Assembly: GCA_964471755.1 (NCBI GenBank)
Contig: CAYYJM010000040.1
Coordinates: 1-31,725, forward strand
Reading direction: 5' to 3'
From: CAYYJM01 sp964471755
GTDB lineage: Bacteria > Planctomycetota > Planctomycetia > Gemmatales > Gemmataceae
Length of the DNA stretch: 31,725 bases
Part shown: one piece after another, positions 7,871 through 16,094 of the stretch
Layout of the letters: each line of letters opens with the position of its first letter
Position numbering within the stretch: the first letter of the stretch is position 1
Translations under genes and position numbers: made by a program
Notes under the pieces: generated by a model
The model's input: the letters and a program-made list of their open reading frames with translations, nothing else
Database searches by the model: none
What the model was told of the DNA's origin: nothing

Positions 7871-7969
7871 ACACTCTCCCTGACACGACCAGCGACGGCC
7901 CGCCATTCCTTGCCTGGGAGCGCAGCGACACCGTACCCCGACAATGGAAGAATGATCGGGGTAAGGTTC

Positions 7970-8736
7970 CTAATAGCGCCGGAGTATCCGCAACCGCTGG
8001 CGGGCGGGAATTCGTTCGGCCAGTTGCTGGGCAGTCAGCGGCTGGGACGCGGCGAACACCTCGGCCGAGCCGCCTTGGATAAGCGGGGTGTAGATCCCGC
8101 CGTCAGCCTCGATGGCGGCGAGCAGATCCTCCGCGCTGCCCTCGGCCGGGCTCGGCATCGGCACCACACGGACGCTGCCGTCGCGCGACCCGGACAGGAT
8201 GCGCAGGCCATCGGGTGAGAAGCGAAGGCAGGAAACCGGCTCGGCGCGATTTCCCGGTGACGGCATCATAAAGGGCCAGGGGCGGCCCCTCGGCCAGGTT
8301 CGGATTGCCTGCGGCCAGTTTCCGCCGACCAGCGACGACCACCTGCCCGCCGTCTGGGCTGAAAGCGACCGTCTGGATGCCGCTGGGGTGCTGGATCCGC
8401 GGCCGCCCGGTGGCTGGGCCCAGCGTCGCCGTATCGATGAAGTGGATCGCCCCGCCGGCGGTGGCCGCGGCGAGGATCTTGCCGTTGGGGCTGATGGCCA
8501 GACTGGCCACGGCGTCATGATCCTTCTGGGCACCCGTCGTGTATTCGCCGAGGGGCCGGTCGCCTTCCAGGTCGAAGAAGTGGACGCGGTTTCGGACCGA
8601 GCCGATGGCGACGAGCCGGCCATCGGGGCTGATGACGCACCCGCGAAGGTTCCCCTGCACCTCGTGGATGCTCAGCAGCGGCAACAGGGCGGAACGGGCC
8701 TGGGCCCAACCGAAACGCATGGCCCGGTCGAGGTCG
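7970..8736 (-). pseudogene. WD40-repeat C-terminal part of the kinase gene, with a frameshift
   Basis: After the N gap the minus strand reads LDRAMRFGWAQ and then WD40 blades: CVISPDGRLVAIGS, SLAISPNGKILAAAT, TVAFSPDGGQVVVAG. At about 8244-8257 this frame leaves the WD40 pattern (LYDAVTGK, then arginine-rich noise to a stop at 8103), and the frame one base later takes over with RAEPVSCLRFSPDGLRILSG to a stop at 7970. One surplus base in the GGGAAA stretch explains it. This may be a real mutation or a draft error near the gap. The blades probably sit outside the cell membrane after the kinase membrane helix, as in other planctomycete kinase/WD40 proteins. It is treated as the 3' part of the kinase gene at 8747-10183. 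Confidence 0.7.
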
Positions 8737-8746
8737 NNNNNNNNNN
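8737..8746. other. Assembly gap of 10 N
   Basis: Ten undetermined bases inside the kinase/WD40 gene. The kinase frame does not continue into the WD40 frame across exactly ten bases, so the true length probably differs. Confidence 0.95.
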
Positions 8747-10183
8747 GTCTTCGCCCCTGAAGGTGCGAATGCGGTGGGCCAGAGCGATGCCCGCCTCGGC
8801 CGAACCCTCCAGGCGTCGGAGGTATTCTGAGGCTTGCATGACGACCTCTGTGCCGCCGGTTGCTTCGGTGAAGCGGGCCTCCGAAGCGGCCTGATACCAG
8901 AAATACACGGTCACCGCCAGGATGACCAGTAACATCGCCACCAAGGCCCCGGAAACGATGGCCAGCGACGTGTTCCGCCGTCCGGCATCGGCGCGGAGCC
9001 GCTGCACCTCCTCGTTGGTGCGGAGTTGCGTCCGCTCGTTGGCGTAGCGTGGGTCGCCGTCGAGCAGGTCCTCCTCGTCCTGCTCCGGCCCCAGTGGGGC
9101 AGCCAGGACGGGCTCCCCGACGCGGAACGCCTCCAGATCCTTGACCAGCAGGGCCGCCGTCTCGTAACGCTTCTCCGGCTTCTTCTTCAGAAGTTTGCGA
9201 ACGATCCGTTCGAGCCGATCATCCACGACGCGCCCTGCCAGCAAGGCCAGTATCGACGGCGGGTCGCGTCGCAGCGCGGTTTCGGCTGCGACCACGTCGC
9301 GCGCGTTTTCCATCGGAAACGGAATCTCGCCGGTAACGCACTCGAAGGCGAGCACGCCCAGCGCGTAGTGATCGACGTGGCAGGTATGGTAGCCGGGGTG
9401 GCGCTGCTCGGGAGGCATGTAGTTGTTCGTCCCCTGCATCCCCCGGGTGATCGTCTCGGACTGGGCGCAGGCGATGCCGAAGTCGGTCAGCACCGGGACG
9501 TAGACGGCACCGTCAAACTCCCAAATTGAGTCGGCAGGGGCCTCCGGCCGTTCGGATGCCGGGTAGAGGAGGATGTTCGCCGGTTTGACGTCGCGGTGGA
9601 TGAGATTGCATGTCTGGCAGCACTCCAGCACCCGGGCGAGAATGAGCATCAGCGACCGGGTCTCGCAGTCGCTCAAGCGCCGCCGTTGGCCCGTTGGCCC
9701 TTCGGGCTGCAGCAACTTGCCCAGTGTCAGCAGGGCGGCCGGCATGACGACCGCCCACGTTCCACGGTCCTTGTCGGTGGCGTCCCAGAAGCCGTGGTGG
9801 AGATATTCGACGACATTGTGTCGGCACGCCGACCCGGTCGCGTGCAGAGCGAGGACGGCCCTGACCTCTTCTGGCGGCCGGGCACGGCGGGTTCCGTCCC
9901 TGTTGAGATTCTCGATCCTCTTGACGGCGACCGGCTGCGCCCTCCAGGTCCCGAACTGGATATGGGCCTGCCCGCCGCTCGCGTGGATCGTTGGGTCCAG
10001 CGTGAGCTGATCCTTGAGGTACTCGCTCTCCGTCGGCTGCCTCAGCAGGGCCAGCACCCATTCGGTTCGGAATTCCAAGCCCTGTTCCGCCAGCCACTCC
10101 GCCACCTCGTCGCGGTCGGTAAGGCCCAGTGAACACAACTTCTCCGCCAGAACTTCGTCGGCGAGTTGTGAGGGGATCGACAC
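8747..10183 (-). CDS. Membrane-anchored Ser/Thr protein kinase, N-terminal part up to a gap
   Basis: 479 codons before the gap. The start is GTG 10183, with GGGAGG six bases upstream. An N-terminal helical region (1-60) precedes the kinase domain: K88 in VAVKRIE, H196-R197-D198 with VKPANILL, D234-F-G, and GTNNYMPPEQ in place of the usual APE motif. These residues suggest an active Hanks-type kinase; the glycine-rich loop is poorly conserved (ASGGQAHIQFGTW). A charged linker, with ERTQLRTNEEVQRLRADAGR, leads to one membrane helix (about 405-430, IVSGALVAMLLVILAVTVYF). WD40 blades follow beyond the gap. It is last in a group led by a sigma factor, so it probably controls, or is controlled with, that factor. 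Confidence 0.88.
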
Positions 10184-10200
10184 GTGCGGCCTCCCTTTCT

Positions 10201-10758
10201 TTACTGGGGAGTCTCAGGGGAACTCGGTGCGGCCTCCTGCAGCTTCTCGACCGTGGCGCGGAAGTGGTGGAGGGCTTTCTCGATCTGTTTGGGCTTCTTG
10301 TTGTACAGGGCGGCAATCTCGCCGGTTTCCATCGCTGCGTCGTCGCTGAGTCGGAACCATTCGGTGACCGTGAACTGGTCCGCGTCCAGGCCGTATTCGG
10401 CCATCAGCCGCTCCTGCGCGGCGAGTTGCTTCAGCAGCCGATTGGCCACGACCTTGGCGTTGCCGTCTGGCCCGCTCTTCTCGGTCACCTTCGCGCAGCG
10501 TCGGCGGATTTCGCGGAACGCTCGGGCAAACCCCAACAGGAACTCCAGCCGATCTTCCAGCGTGATCAGCCGGTTCTCGACCGCAGCTGTCGCACGGTCG
10601 CGGAGCATCGCGAGATTCTTGCGCGGCAGCAAACTGCTCGGCGGAACGAGCGGATCGTTCTCCAACCGGTCCGCCTCGGCCCAGCCCAGCGCCGTCAGGC
10701 CGCCCAGACGCAGATGGGCCTCGCGCAGGCCGGCGGCGTCCCAGCACAGACGGCCCAA
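10201..10758 (-). CDS. Uncharacterised protein with helix-turn-helix-like tail
   Basis: 185 aa from TTG 10758, ending 18 bases before the kinase start. It is mostly helical and has no membrane segment. The C-terminal part (about 145-175: METGEIAALYNKKPKQIEKA and LHHFRATVEKL) resembles a helix-turn-helix of the sigma region 4 type, which is an inference from pattern only. The start is uncertain: the frame is open and protein-like (RWAALEIGAISPEQ) back to the TAG of the upstream gene at 10804, with CTG at 10788 and ATT at 10773 as other options and no clear ribosome site for any of them. It may therefore be read by coupling with the 77-aa gene. Confidence 0.75.
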   Translation of the reverse strand: MGRLCWDAAGLREAHLRLGGLTALGWAEADRLENDPLVPPSSLLPRKNLAMLRDRATAAVENRLITLEDRLEFLLGFARAFREIRRRCAKVTEKSGPDGNAKVVANRLLKQLAAQERLMAEYGLDADQFTVTEWFRLSDDAAMETGEIAALYNKKPKQIEKALHHFRATVEKLQEAAPSSPETPQ

Positions 10759-10803
10759 CTGCTCAGGCGAAATCGCGCCGATCTCCAGGGCCGCCCAGCG
10801 CCC

Positions 10804-11037
10804 CTAGCGTTCGATGACGACCAGCATCGCTGAGTAGTCCACAACCGCCACTTCCGGGGCCTCACCGCCGAGGCCCCTCCGGACGCCCCGAATTAGAGCG
10901 ATCCGGGTCCGGTTCGCGACGGGGTCGCAGAGCCACAGTTCGACAGCCAGCACGGCTCGGTCCCGCTCCTCGCTGGACTCCGAGTCGTACCCCCCCTCGA
11001 AGTCCACCGCCCAGGTGGGTTCGGTTTCATTGGTCAT
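10804..11037 (-). CDS. 77-aa protein between sigma factor and kinase, function unknown
   Basis: The ATG at 11037 has GGAGG six bases upstream and overlaps the end of the sigma gene by 11 bases, so it is very likely a real, coupled gene. The protein is acidic at the N-terminus (DFEGGYDSESSEERD) and then has alternating hydrophobic strands (VLAVELWL, RTRIALIRGV, VAVVDYSAMLVVIE). There are no cysteines that suggest a zinc site beyond one CD pair, and no membrane helix. Its place suggests a regulator or partner of the sigma factor, but there is no sequence proof. Its stop is in the same frame as the next protein. Confidence 0.72.
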   Translation of the reverse strand: MTNETEPTWAVDFEGGYDSESSEERDRAVLAVELWLCDPVANRTRIALIRGVRRGLGGEAPEVAVVDYSAMLVVIER

Positions 11038-11692
11038 GTCTTCCTCCGTTCAAACGCTGTTGGATGCACAGGCCGAGTTTCTTCAGGATCCGCTTCCACA
11101 GCCACGTGGCCCAGGAGGGCTCGCGGCCGTATTCCGCGGCGAAATCGCTCGCGGTTCGGATTCGGTCCAGCTTCACTTCCCGAAGGAACCGGCGTTCCAT
11201 CTCATCGAGGCAGTTGGGGTCGGTGACGCACCGGCTTGCCGCTTCGGTCAGCGCGGCTCGTTCCTCGGCCGATTCCGCCTCCTCCGTCGGCGATGGTTCG
11301 AGTGGCGCGGCCAGCATGTCCTCGCCGGGGAGCGTCACCGGCCTGTGCGCCAGTAGGGAGCGAAGGAGATCGGTCCCGGCGTTGCCGATGACACGCCCGG
11401 CCCACGACCTCCAGGAGACTCCCGCCTGCGGGTTGTAACGCCTTCGGCCCTCGCGCAGTTTGATGTAGCCGCGGTGCAGCGCGTCCTCAAGATCCTGTGT
11501 CTGCAGCTTGCGAGCGCGAACGCAGCAGAGGAAGTAGCCCCAGTGCCTCTCAAAGAGGACGTCCAGCGCCACGTCACCGTCTTCGCCGTCCGCGACAGAC
11601 AATCGAATGAGTTCGTTGTTGTCCAGCTCTCGGAGGCAGGCCAGGAGTTGCTCCCGTGATCGTTGGGGTGGATCCTGATTGGTGTCCGCCAT
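11027..11692 (-). CDS. ECF-like sigma-70 family RNA polymerase sigma factor
   Basis: 221 aa from ATG 11692, chosen for the GGAGG seven bases upstream; the open frame continues upstream without such support. Region 2 is recognisable at about 40-115: LDVLFERHWGYFLCCVRARK, then DLEDALHRGYIKLRE, YNPQAGVSWRSWAGRVIGNA and DLLRS, parallel to the core-binding and -10-recognition helices of ECF factors. A linker rich in P, E and A follows. The C-terminus (ASDFAAEYGREPSWATWLWK, then RILKKLGLCI) fits a region 4 helix-turn-helix. It leads a four-gene group with a Ser/Thr kinase, as in planctomycete kinase-associated ECF groups, so phosphorylation rather than an anti-sigma factor may control it. Confidence 0.85.
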   Translation of the reverse strand: MADTNQDPPQRSREQLLACLRELDNNELIRLSVADGEDGDVALDVLFERHWGYFLCCVRARKLQTQDLEDALHRGYIKLREGRRRYNPQAGVSWRSWAGRVIGNAGTDLLRSLLAHRPVTLPGEDMLAAPLEPSPTEEAESAEERAALTEAASRCVTDPNCLDEMERRFLREVKLDRIRTASDFAAEYGREPSWATWLWKRILKKLGLCIQQRLNGGRHDQ

Positions 11693-11786
11693 CGGTTGAC
11701 CTCCGAAGGATGCGGTTCTCGACGCTGGCCTCCAATCCACTCCGCCCGGAGGCCGATTCCGATACGCCTTCATCACTATTTACGGG

Positions 11787-11799
11787 CCTCGAAGCGAGG
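11787..11799. promoter_or_regulatory. Inverted repeat in a weak minus-strand promoter
   Basis: CCTCG, AAG, CGAGG: five perfect pairs. On the minus strand it falls between TTGCAA and TAAATA, upstream of the sigma factor gene, where an operator would act. The boxes match the housekeeping consensus poorly. Confidence 0.25.
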
Positions 11800-12026
11800 T
11801 TTGCAAAAAAAACTACGCCGACGAACCTGGCTTGAGGGAGCTTGTTTTCACGGCTTTTTCGACACGATAAGCTCGGGAATCAGCAGAAACTCGCTGGAAT
11901 CGTGAGCCCTTCCAGTCGAGTTTGTCCGCCGAGAAAAAAGGATAACAGGTTTCGGAGGAATCGAACCTTGACAGCAGATCTACGCACCCCTGCAACTGCG
12001 GGAATGCACCCGATTTCCCAATTTCG

Positions 12027-12078
12027 AGATTTCGAGTAGCCGCTTGTCGGCCTCTCCCCGTGATGGTAGCGTTGAGGT
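12027..12078 (+). repeat. Intergenic repeat, copy 2
   Basis: Same ordered words as 7789-7840 (GATTTCGAGTAGCCGC, TGTC, GCCTC, GATGGTAGCGT), directly upstream of the DUF1501 start. Relative to the gene it serves, the orientation is opposite to copy 1. Confidence 0.65.
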
Positions 12079-12103
12079 GTTCCCAGGTCCCAGGAGACGC
12101 GAC

Positions 12104-13519
12104 ATGCTGCGGTTGACGACCACACCGACTCGCCGGGAATGGCTCCGCCTGGGCGGCCTGGGCGGCCTCGCCTGGCTGGCCGGACCTCTGCGCGGGCTCG
12201 TCGGTGGCGCGTCCTCGTCCAGCCCTGGATTCGGTCGTGCCCGCAGTGTCCTCGTCGTTTTCACCCCGGGCGGACAGAGCCAGCTGGACACCTGGGACCC
12301 CAAGCCGGACGCCCCCGAGGAGATCCGCGGAGCCTTCGGCACCATCTCCACGCCCCTGCCCGGCGTTCGCGTCTGCGAACATCTGCCGCGCACGGCTCGC
12401 CTGCTCGACCGCTGCACCCTGGTGCGCTGCGCCAGCCATCAGGACGTCGATCACGGCTCGGCCATCTACCTGTCGCTGACCGGGCACTATCACGCGAAGC
12501 GTTCCGGCAATCCGCCGCCGTCGCCGGAGGATCTGCCGTTCATCGGCTCGCTCATCCAGCGGGTTCGGCCCGAGCGCAAGCGCTTTCCCGCCGCCGCCGT
12601 CACGGTCAATGGTCCGGTCCTCGTGCCGGAGACGCCGGCTCCGGGCCAGTTCCCCGGTCTGCTCGGTCGAGCCTACGAACCGCTCGCCCTGGGCGATCCC
12701 GGCGCGACCGCACTCAGCCTGCCCGGCCTGCAACCCGAATCGGACCTGCCTGCCGAACGCCAGCAGGATCGCCGTCGTCTGCTCGAACGGCTCGACAGCG
12801 CCACGCGCAACCTGGAACGCGATCAACAAGCCCTGCTCGATCAGGACGAACTCGTCCGCCAGGCGTACACGCTGTTGTCGGCTCCGCAGGTTCGCCGGGC
12901 CTTCGAGCTGGAGCGTGAACCGGACGCCGTCCATGAACGCTACGGCCGCTTCCGCTCGGCCCAGGCTCTGCTGCTGAGCCGTCGTCTCATCGAGGCCGGC
13001 GTCCCCTTCCTGACCGTGTTCTGGAACCACAACATCCGCGGCCAGGACAAATCCACCGGAGCGGACGCCTACGGCTGGGACACCCACAACGACATCTTCG
13101 AGTCCCTGCGCCAGCCGCTCCTGCCGCGCTTCGATCAGTCCTTCTCCGCCCTGCTCGAGGATCTCGATCAGCGTGGCCTGCTGAAGACGACCCTGGTCCT
13201 CTGCATCGGCGAGTTCGGTCGCGCCCCGCTGGTGGCCCGCGAGGCGAACTTTGCCGGCGATACGCCGGGACGCAAGCACTGGGCCGGCGTCTATTCGTTT
13301 CTGGCCGCCGGAGCCGGCGTTCGACGGGGTGCCGTCCTCGGCGCGTCCGATCGGCACGGGGCCTATCCACAATCGCCGAGCGTCGGCCCCTGGGACGTGG
13401 CGGCGACCTGCTTCTCCGCCCTCGGCATCGACCCGGCCGGCCACACCTACGACCCCAACGGCCGACTCGTCGTCCTGTCCGAAGGCAAGCCGATCGCGGG
13501 CCTTTACACCGGAGAATAA
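12104..13519 (+). CDS. DUF1501 family secreted protein
   Basis: 471 aa. The ATG at 12104 follows AGGAG eight bases upstream. The N-terminus has a Tat-like signal (TRREWLRLGGLGGLAWLAG), as is usual for DUF1501. The body shows the family pattern: RARSVLVVFTPGGQSQLDTW, DPKPDAPEEIRGAFGTI, VRCASHQDVDHGSAIYLSL, GWDTHNDIFESL, TLVLCIGEFGRAP and GRKHWAGVYSF. DUF1501 has an alkaline-phosphatase/sulfatase-like fold, with metal ligands likely among the Asp and His residues of these motifs; the substrate is unknown. In planctomycetes it usually follows a DUF1549/DUF1553 cytochrome gene, but here it stands alone. About 520 bp separate it from the next gene. Confidence 0.9.
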   Translation: MLRLTTTPTRREWLRLGGLGGLAWLAGPLRGLVGGASSSSPGFGRARSVLVVFTPGGQSQLDTWDPKPDAPEEIRGAFGTISTPLPGVRVCEHLPRTARLLDRCTLVRCASHQDVDHGSAIYLSLTGHYHAKRSGNPPPSPEDLPFIGSLIQRVRPERKRFPAAAVTVNGPVLVPETPAPGQFPGLLGRAYEPLALGDPGATALSLPGLQPESDLPAERQQDRRRLLERLDSATRNLERDQQALLDQDELVRQAYTLLSAPQVRRAFELEREPDAVHERYGRFRSAQALLLSRRLIEAGVPFLTVFWNHNIRGQDKSTGADAYGWDTHNDIFESLRQPLLPRFDQSFSALLEDLDQRGLLKTTLVLCIGEFGRAPLVAREANFAGDTPGRKHWAGVYSFLAAGAGVRRGAVLGASDRHGAYPQSPSVGPWDVAATCFSALGIDPAGHTYDPNGRLVVLSEGKPIAGLYTGE

Positions 13520-14042
13520 TCCACTCGCTGCATCCTTTGCATTCGCCCCAGATTATCTATCCACCCCTATTTGCGGTCTTTTTCAGCTAGCCCCTTGCAT
13601 TTCCCGTCTCACCTGATAAGACTGACGCTTCGGTTTGCCATTCCGGGCCGATTGCCGGGAAGGGGCCGATTGTAGGCCAGGGGCGGTCTACAATGAATCG
13701 GGCGACCCTGCCGAATGGGCGCGACTCATCGCTCCCCTTCCTCCCTCTTCTCGAGAATTGCTCACGAAGGAATACAGAACCTCGCCCGAAACGGGTAAAT
13801 TTGGGAAGGATGAGAAGTCTGGACAGCAAGGGCTAATACGGTAAACTCGGTCGGGTCGGACACTGGTGCTGGTGGTCGATAACCCGAGGCCAGGACCGGG
13901 CCGAGCTGGTGGAGGTTGCGGGGTTTCCCCGAAGTGATAAACGACCCGATCCGACGGAGCGTGCGGGAACGCGACGACGGATCGACCCGTGGGAAGCGGG
14001 CATAAAACCGAGAGCGCCACGGCGGGCCAGAAGGAGCGCGAC
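13520..14042 (+). other. 523-bp upstream region of the amidotransferase group
   Basis: No gene is supported. It holds GGGCCGATTG twice (from 13645 and 13663), a seven-base inverted repeat ATTGTAG/CTACAAT (13669-13694), and a strongly structured stretch at 13849-13951. The length and structure suggest a long 5' leader with control elements. Confidence 0.5.
13849..13951 (+). ncRNA. Possible structured leader RNA upstream of the amidotransferase gene
   Basis: A 10-bp closing stem can form between GGTCGGGTCG (13849-13858) and CGACCCGATC (13942-13951), with one G-U pair. Inside it is a CGGGG-TTT-CCCCG hairpin (13919-13931). I do not recognise a known riboswitch. High GC makes chance stems common. 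Confidence 0.3.
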
Positions 14043-16076
14043 ATGTGCGGGATTGCAGGGATTGTCGATCTGGGTGGCTCCCGAGTCGCGGCCCCCGACC
14101 TGTTGCGTCGGATGGCCGAGGCGATCTACCACCGCGGGCCGGATGAGGACGGTTTCCTGGAACGGCCGGGCCTGGGCCTGGCCTCACGGCGACTCTCGAT
14201 CGTCGGTCTGGCCGACGGCAGACAGCCCATCTGGAACGAGGATCGTACCGTCGCCGTCGTCTTCAACGGCGAACTCTTCGACTACCCCGAACGGAAGGCC
14301 CAGCTCGAAGCTCGTGGACATCGCTTTGTCACCCACTGCGATACCGAGCTGATTCCGCATCTGTACGAGGAGCATGGCGAGCAGGTCTTCGAGCATCTGC
14401 GCGGCCAGTTCGCCGTCTGCATCTACGATCTGAAGCGTCGGCTGGTTCTGCTCGGCCGCGATCGGTTCGGCATCTGCCCTCTCTACTGGACGCGAGTCAA
14501 GGACGCGGAGGGGGAATGGCTGCTGTTCGGCTCGGAGATCAAGGCCATCCTGGCGAGCGGCATGGTCAAGCCGCAGGCCAATCCGCGCGGTCTGCACCAG
14601 TTGTTCACCTTCTTCGCCGCCCCCGGCCCGCACACCTGCTTTGCCGGGATCGAGTACCTGCGGCCGGGCCGCTACCTCAAGGCGCAGCTCGGCGAGGGAC
14701 GGCTCAGCGAGCAACTCTTCTGGCAGATCGACTACCCGGACTGGGGCCAGGAAGATCGTCGGCCGACTAACGTCCTGGCCGGTGAACTGGACGAGCTGCT
14801 GCGAGCGTCGGTGGCCCGACGACTGCGGGCCGACGTGCCGGTCGTGTCGTACCTGTCCGGCGGAGTCGATTCGAGCGTGGTCGTCGCCCTGGCCAGCAAG
14901 GAGCGCGGTTCGCCGATTCCGTGCTTCACGATCAAGATCAAGGCCAAGGGCCTCGACGAAACGAGCGAGGCGGCCATCGTCGCGCGTCACATCGGGGCCG
15001 ACCCGACGGTAGTAGATTGCGGAGCCGATGAGGTCCTCAATACCTACCCGGAGCTGATCAGCGCGGCCGAGATGCCAGTGATCGACACGTCCTGTGCCGG
15101 CCTGCTGCTGCTGGCCCGCGAGGTCCATCGGCAGGGATACAAGGTCGCTCTGACCGGCGAGGGAGCCGACGAGTGGCTGGCCGGTTATCCCTGGCACAAG
15201 GTGTCCCGCCTGTTCGGCTACCTGGATGTCATTCCTGGCCTGTCCGGCAGTGCCCTGATTCGCTGGCTGGGCCGCAAGCTCGGCGTCCAGCCGCCGGCGG
15301 ACGACAAGCTACGACGAACCCTCGACGCGGTCGGCGGAGCCTACAATGGATGGGTCTACCTGTACGGCATGATGGGTCAGTCGCAGCAGCGCTTCTTCAG
15401 CCCGGAGCTGCGCGAGGCGACGAAGGATTTTGTTCCGTTCGAGGATCTGGATCTGAACGCGGAACGGATTCGCCGCTGGCATCCGCTCAACCGCGAGCTG
15501 GCGGTCAGCATGCGGTGCATGCTGCCGGGCCTGCTCCTGGCGAGCAAGGGCGACCGGGTGGCGATGAATTCGTCGGTCGAGACGCGTTATCCATTCCTGG
15601 ATGAGGGCGTGGCCGACTTCCTGCGGCAGGTCGATCCGCGCGTCAAGCTGCGGGGCCTGTTCGGCGACAAGTATCTGCTGCGGCTGGTGGCCCAGAAGTG
15701 GCTGCCGAAGCAGATCGCCTGGCGCAAGAAGGCCATGTTCCGGGCACCGTTCGACAGCTTCCATCTGGAGTCGGCTCCGAAGTTCGTCGATCAGCTGCTC
15801 AGTCCGGAGTCCCTGCGGAAGACGGGTTACTTCGACCCGGCGAGCGTGGCCCACTGGCGGCAGGCGTTCCGGAAGCTGCCCGGCTTCAGTGTGCGGCGTG
15901 TGTCGGTCGAGATGGGCCTGGTCGGGGTGTTCGCGACGCAGTTGTGGCACCATACGTTCATCGACGCCAGCCTGGCGGACCTGCCCTCGCGGGCGGTTTC
16001 CGCGGCGGCCGTCGGCGGACCTCACTCCTGGAGTACGGATCGGGTGACAGGACCGTCACTGACGCGGGCGAGTTGA
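14043..16076 (+). CDS. asnB: Asparagine synthetase-like glutamine amidotransferase
   Basis: 677 aa. The start at ATG 14043, with AGGAG upstream, is fixed by the N-terminal MCGIAG: after Met removal Cys2 is the glutaminase nucleophile. The glutaminase domain (about 2-210) also has IYHRGPDEDG. The synthetase domain carries the ATP pyrophosphatase loop SGGVDSS (272-278) and GEGADEW from 372. Such enzymes move ammonia from glutamine to an adenylated carboxylate; AsnB itself makes asparagine. Relatives also act in lasso-peptide and surface-polysaccharide clusters. Being the first of five closely spaced genes with an ABC exporter (18 bases to the permease), it may amidate an exported product instead of free aspartate. 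Confidence 0.92.
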   Translation: MCGIAGIVDLGGSRVAAPDLLRRMAEAIYHRGPDEDGFLERPGLGLASRRLSIVGLADGRQPIWNEDRTVAVVFNGELFDYPERKAQLEARGHRFVTHCDTELIPHLYEEHGEQVFEHLRGQFAVCIYDLKRRLVLLGRDRFGICPLYWTRVKDAEGEWLLFGSEIKAILASGMVKPQANPRGLHQLFTFFAAPGPHTCFAGIEYLRPGRYLKAQLGEGRLSEQLFWQIDYPDWGQEDRRPTNVLAGELDELLRASVARRLRADVPVVSYLSGGVDSSVVVALASKERGSPIPCFTIKIKAKGLDETSEAAIVARHIGADPTVVDCGADEVLNTYPELISAAEMPVIDTSCAGLLLLAREVHRQGYKVALTGEGADEWLAGYPWHKVSRLFGYLDVIPGLSGSALIRWLGRKLGVQPPADDKLRRTLDAVGGAYNGWVYLYGMMGQSQQRFFSPELREATKDFVPFEDLDLNAERIRRWHPLNRELAVSMRCMLPGLLLASKGDRVAMNSSVETRYPFLDEGVADFLRQVDPRVKLRGLFGDKYLLRLVAQKWLPKQIAWRKKAMFRAPFDSFHLESAPKFVDQLLSPESLRKTGYFDPASVAHWRQAFRKLPGFSVRRVSVEMGLVGVFATQLWHHTFIDASLADLPSRAVSAAAVGGPHSWSTDRVTGPSLTRAS

Positions 16077-16094
16077 AGCGCAGACGAGGGCATC

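Larger units (their letters stand above)
7705..7969. other. 265-bp intergenic region with two repeat-like elements
   Basis: It lies between the end of the kinase/WD40 gene and the start of the FGE gene, both on the minus strand. It holds one copy of an intergenic repeat (7789-7840) and a GTAGGGTGG word followed by a hairpin (7852-7870). No gene is supported here. The promoter of the FGE group should lie in it, but I see no clear boxes. Confidence 0.6.
11693..12103. other. 411-bp divergent intergenic region
   Basis: It separates the minus-strand sigma group from the plus-strand DUF1501 gene and should hold both promoters. Seen in it: TTGACA at 11968-11973 (plus) with no good -10 partner; on the minus strand TTGCAA and TAAATA 18 bases apart with an inverted repeat between them (11787-11799); A-rich runs at 11805 and 11934; and the intergenic repeat at 12027. 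No gene is supported. Confidence 0.5.

Noticed and set aside
11813..13444. 543-codon minus-strand frame opposite the DUF1501 gene
   Set aside because: The DUF1501 protein on the other strand has unmistakable motifs; this frame is an antisense shadow.
13849..13951. Known RNA families (SRP RNA, RNase P RNA, common riboswitches) for the structured leader
   Set aside because: None of the conserved cores of these RNAs could be found by eye.
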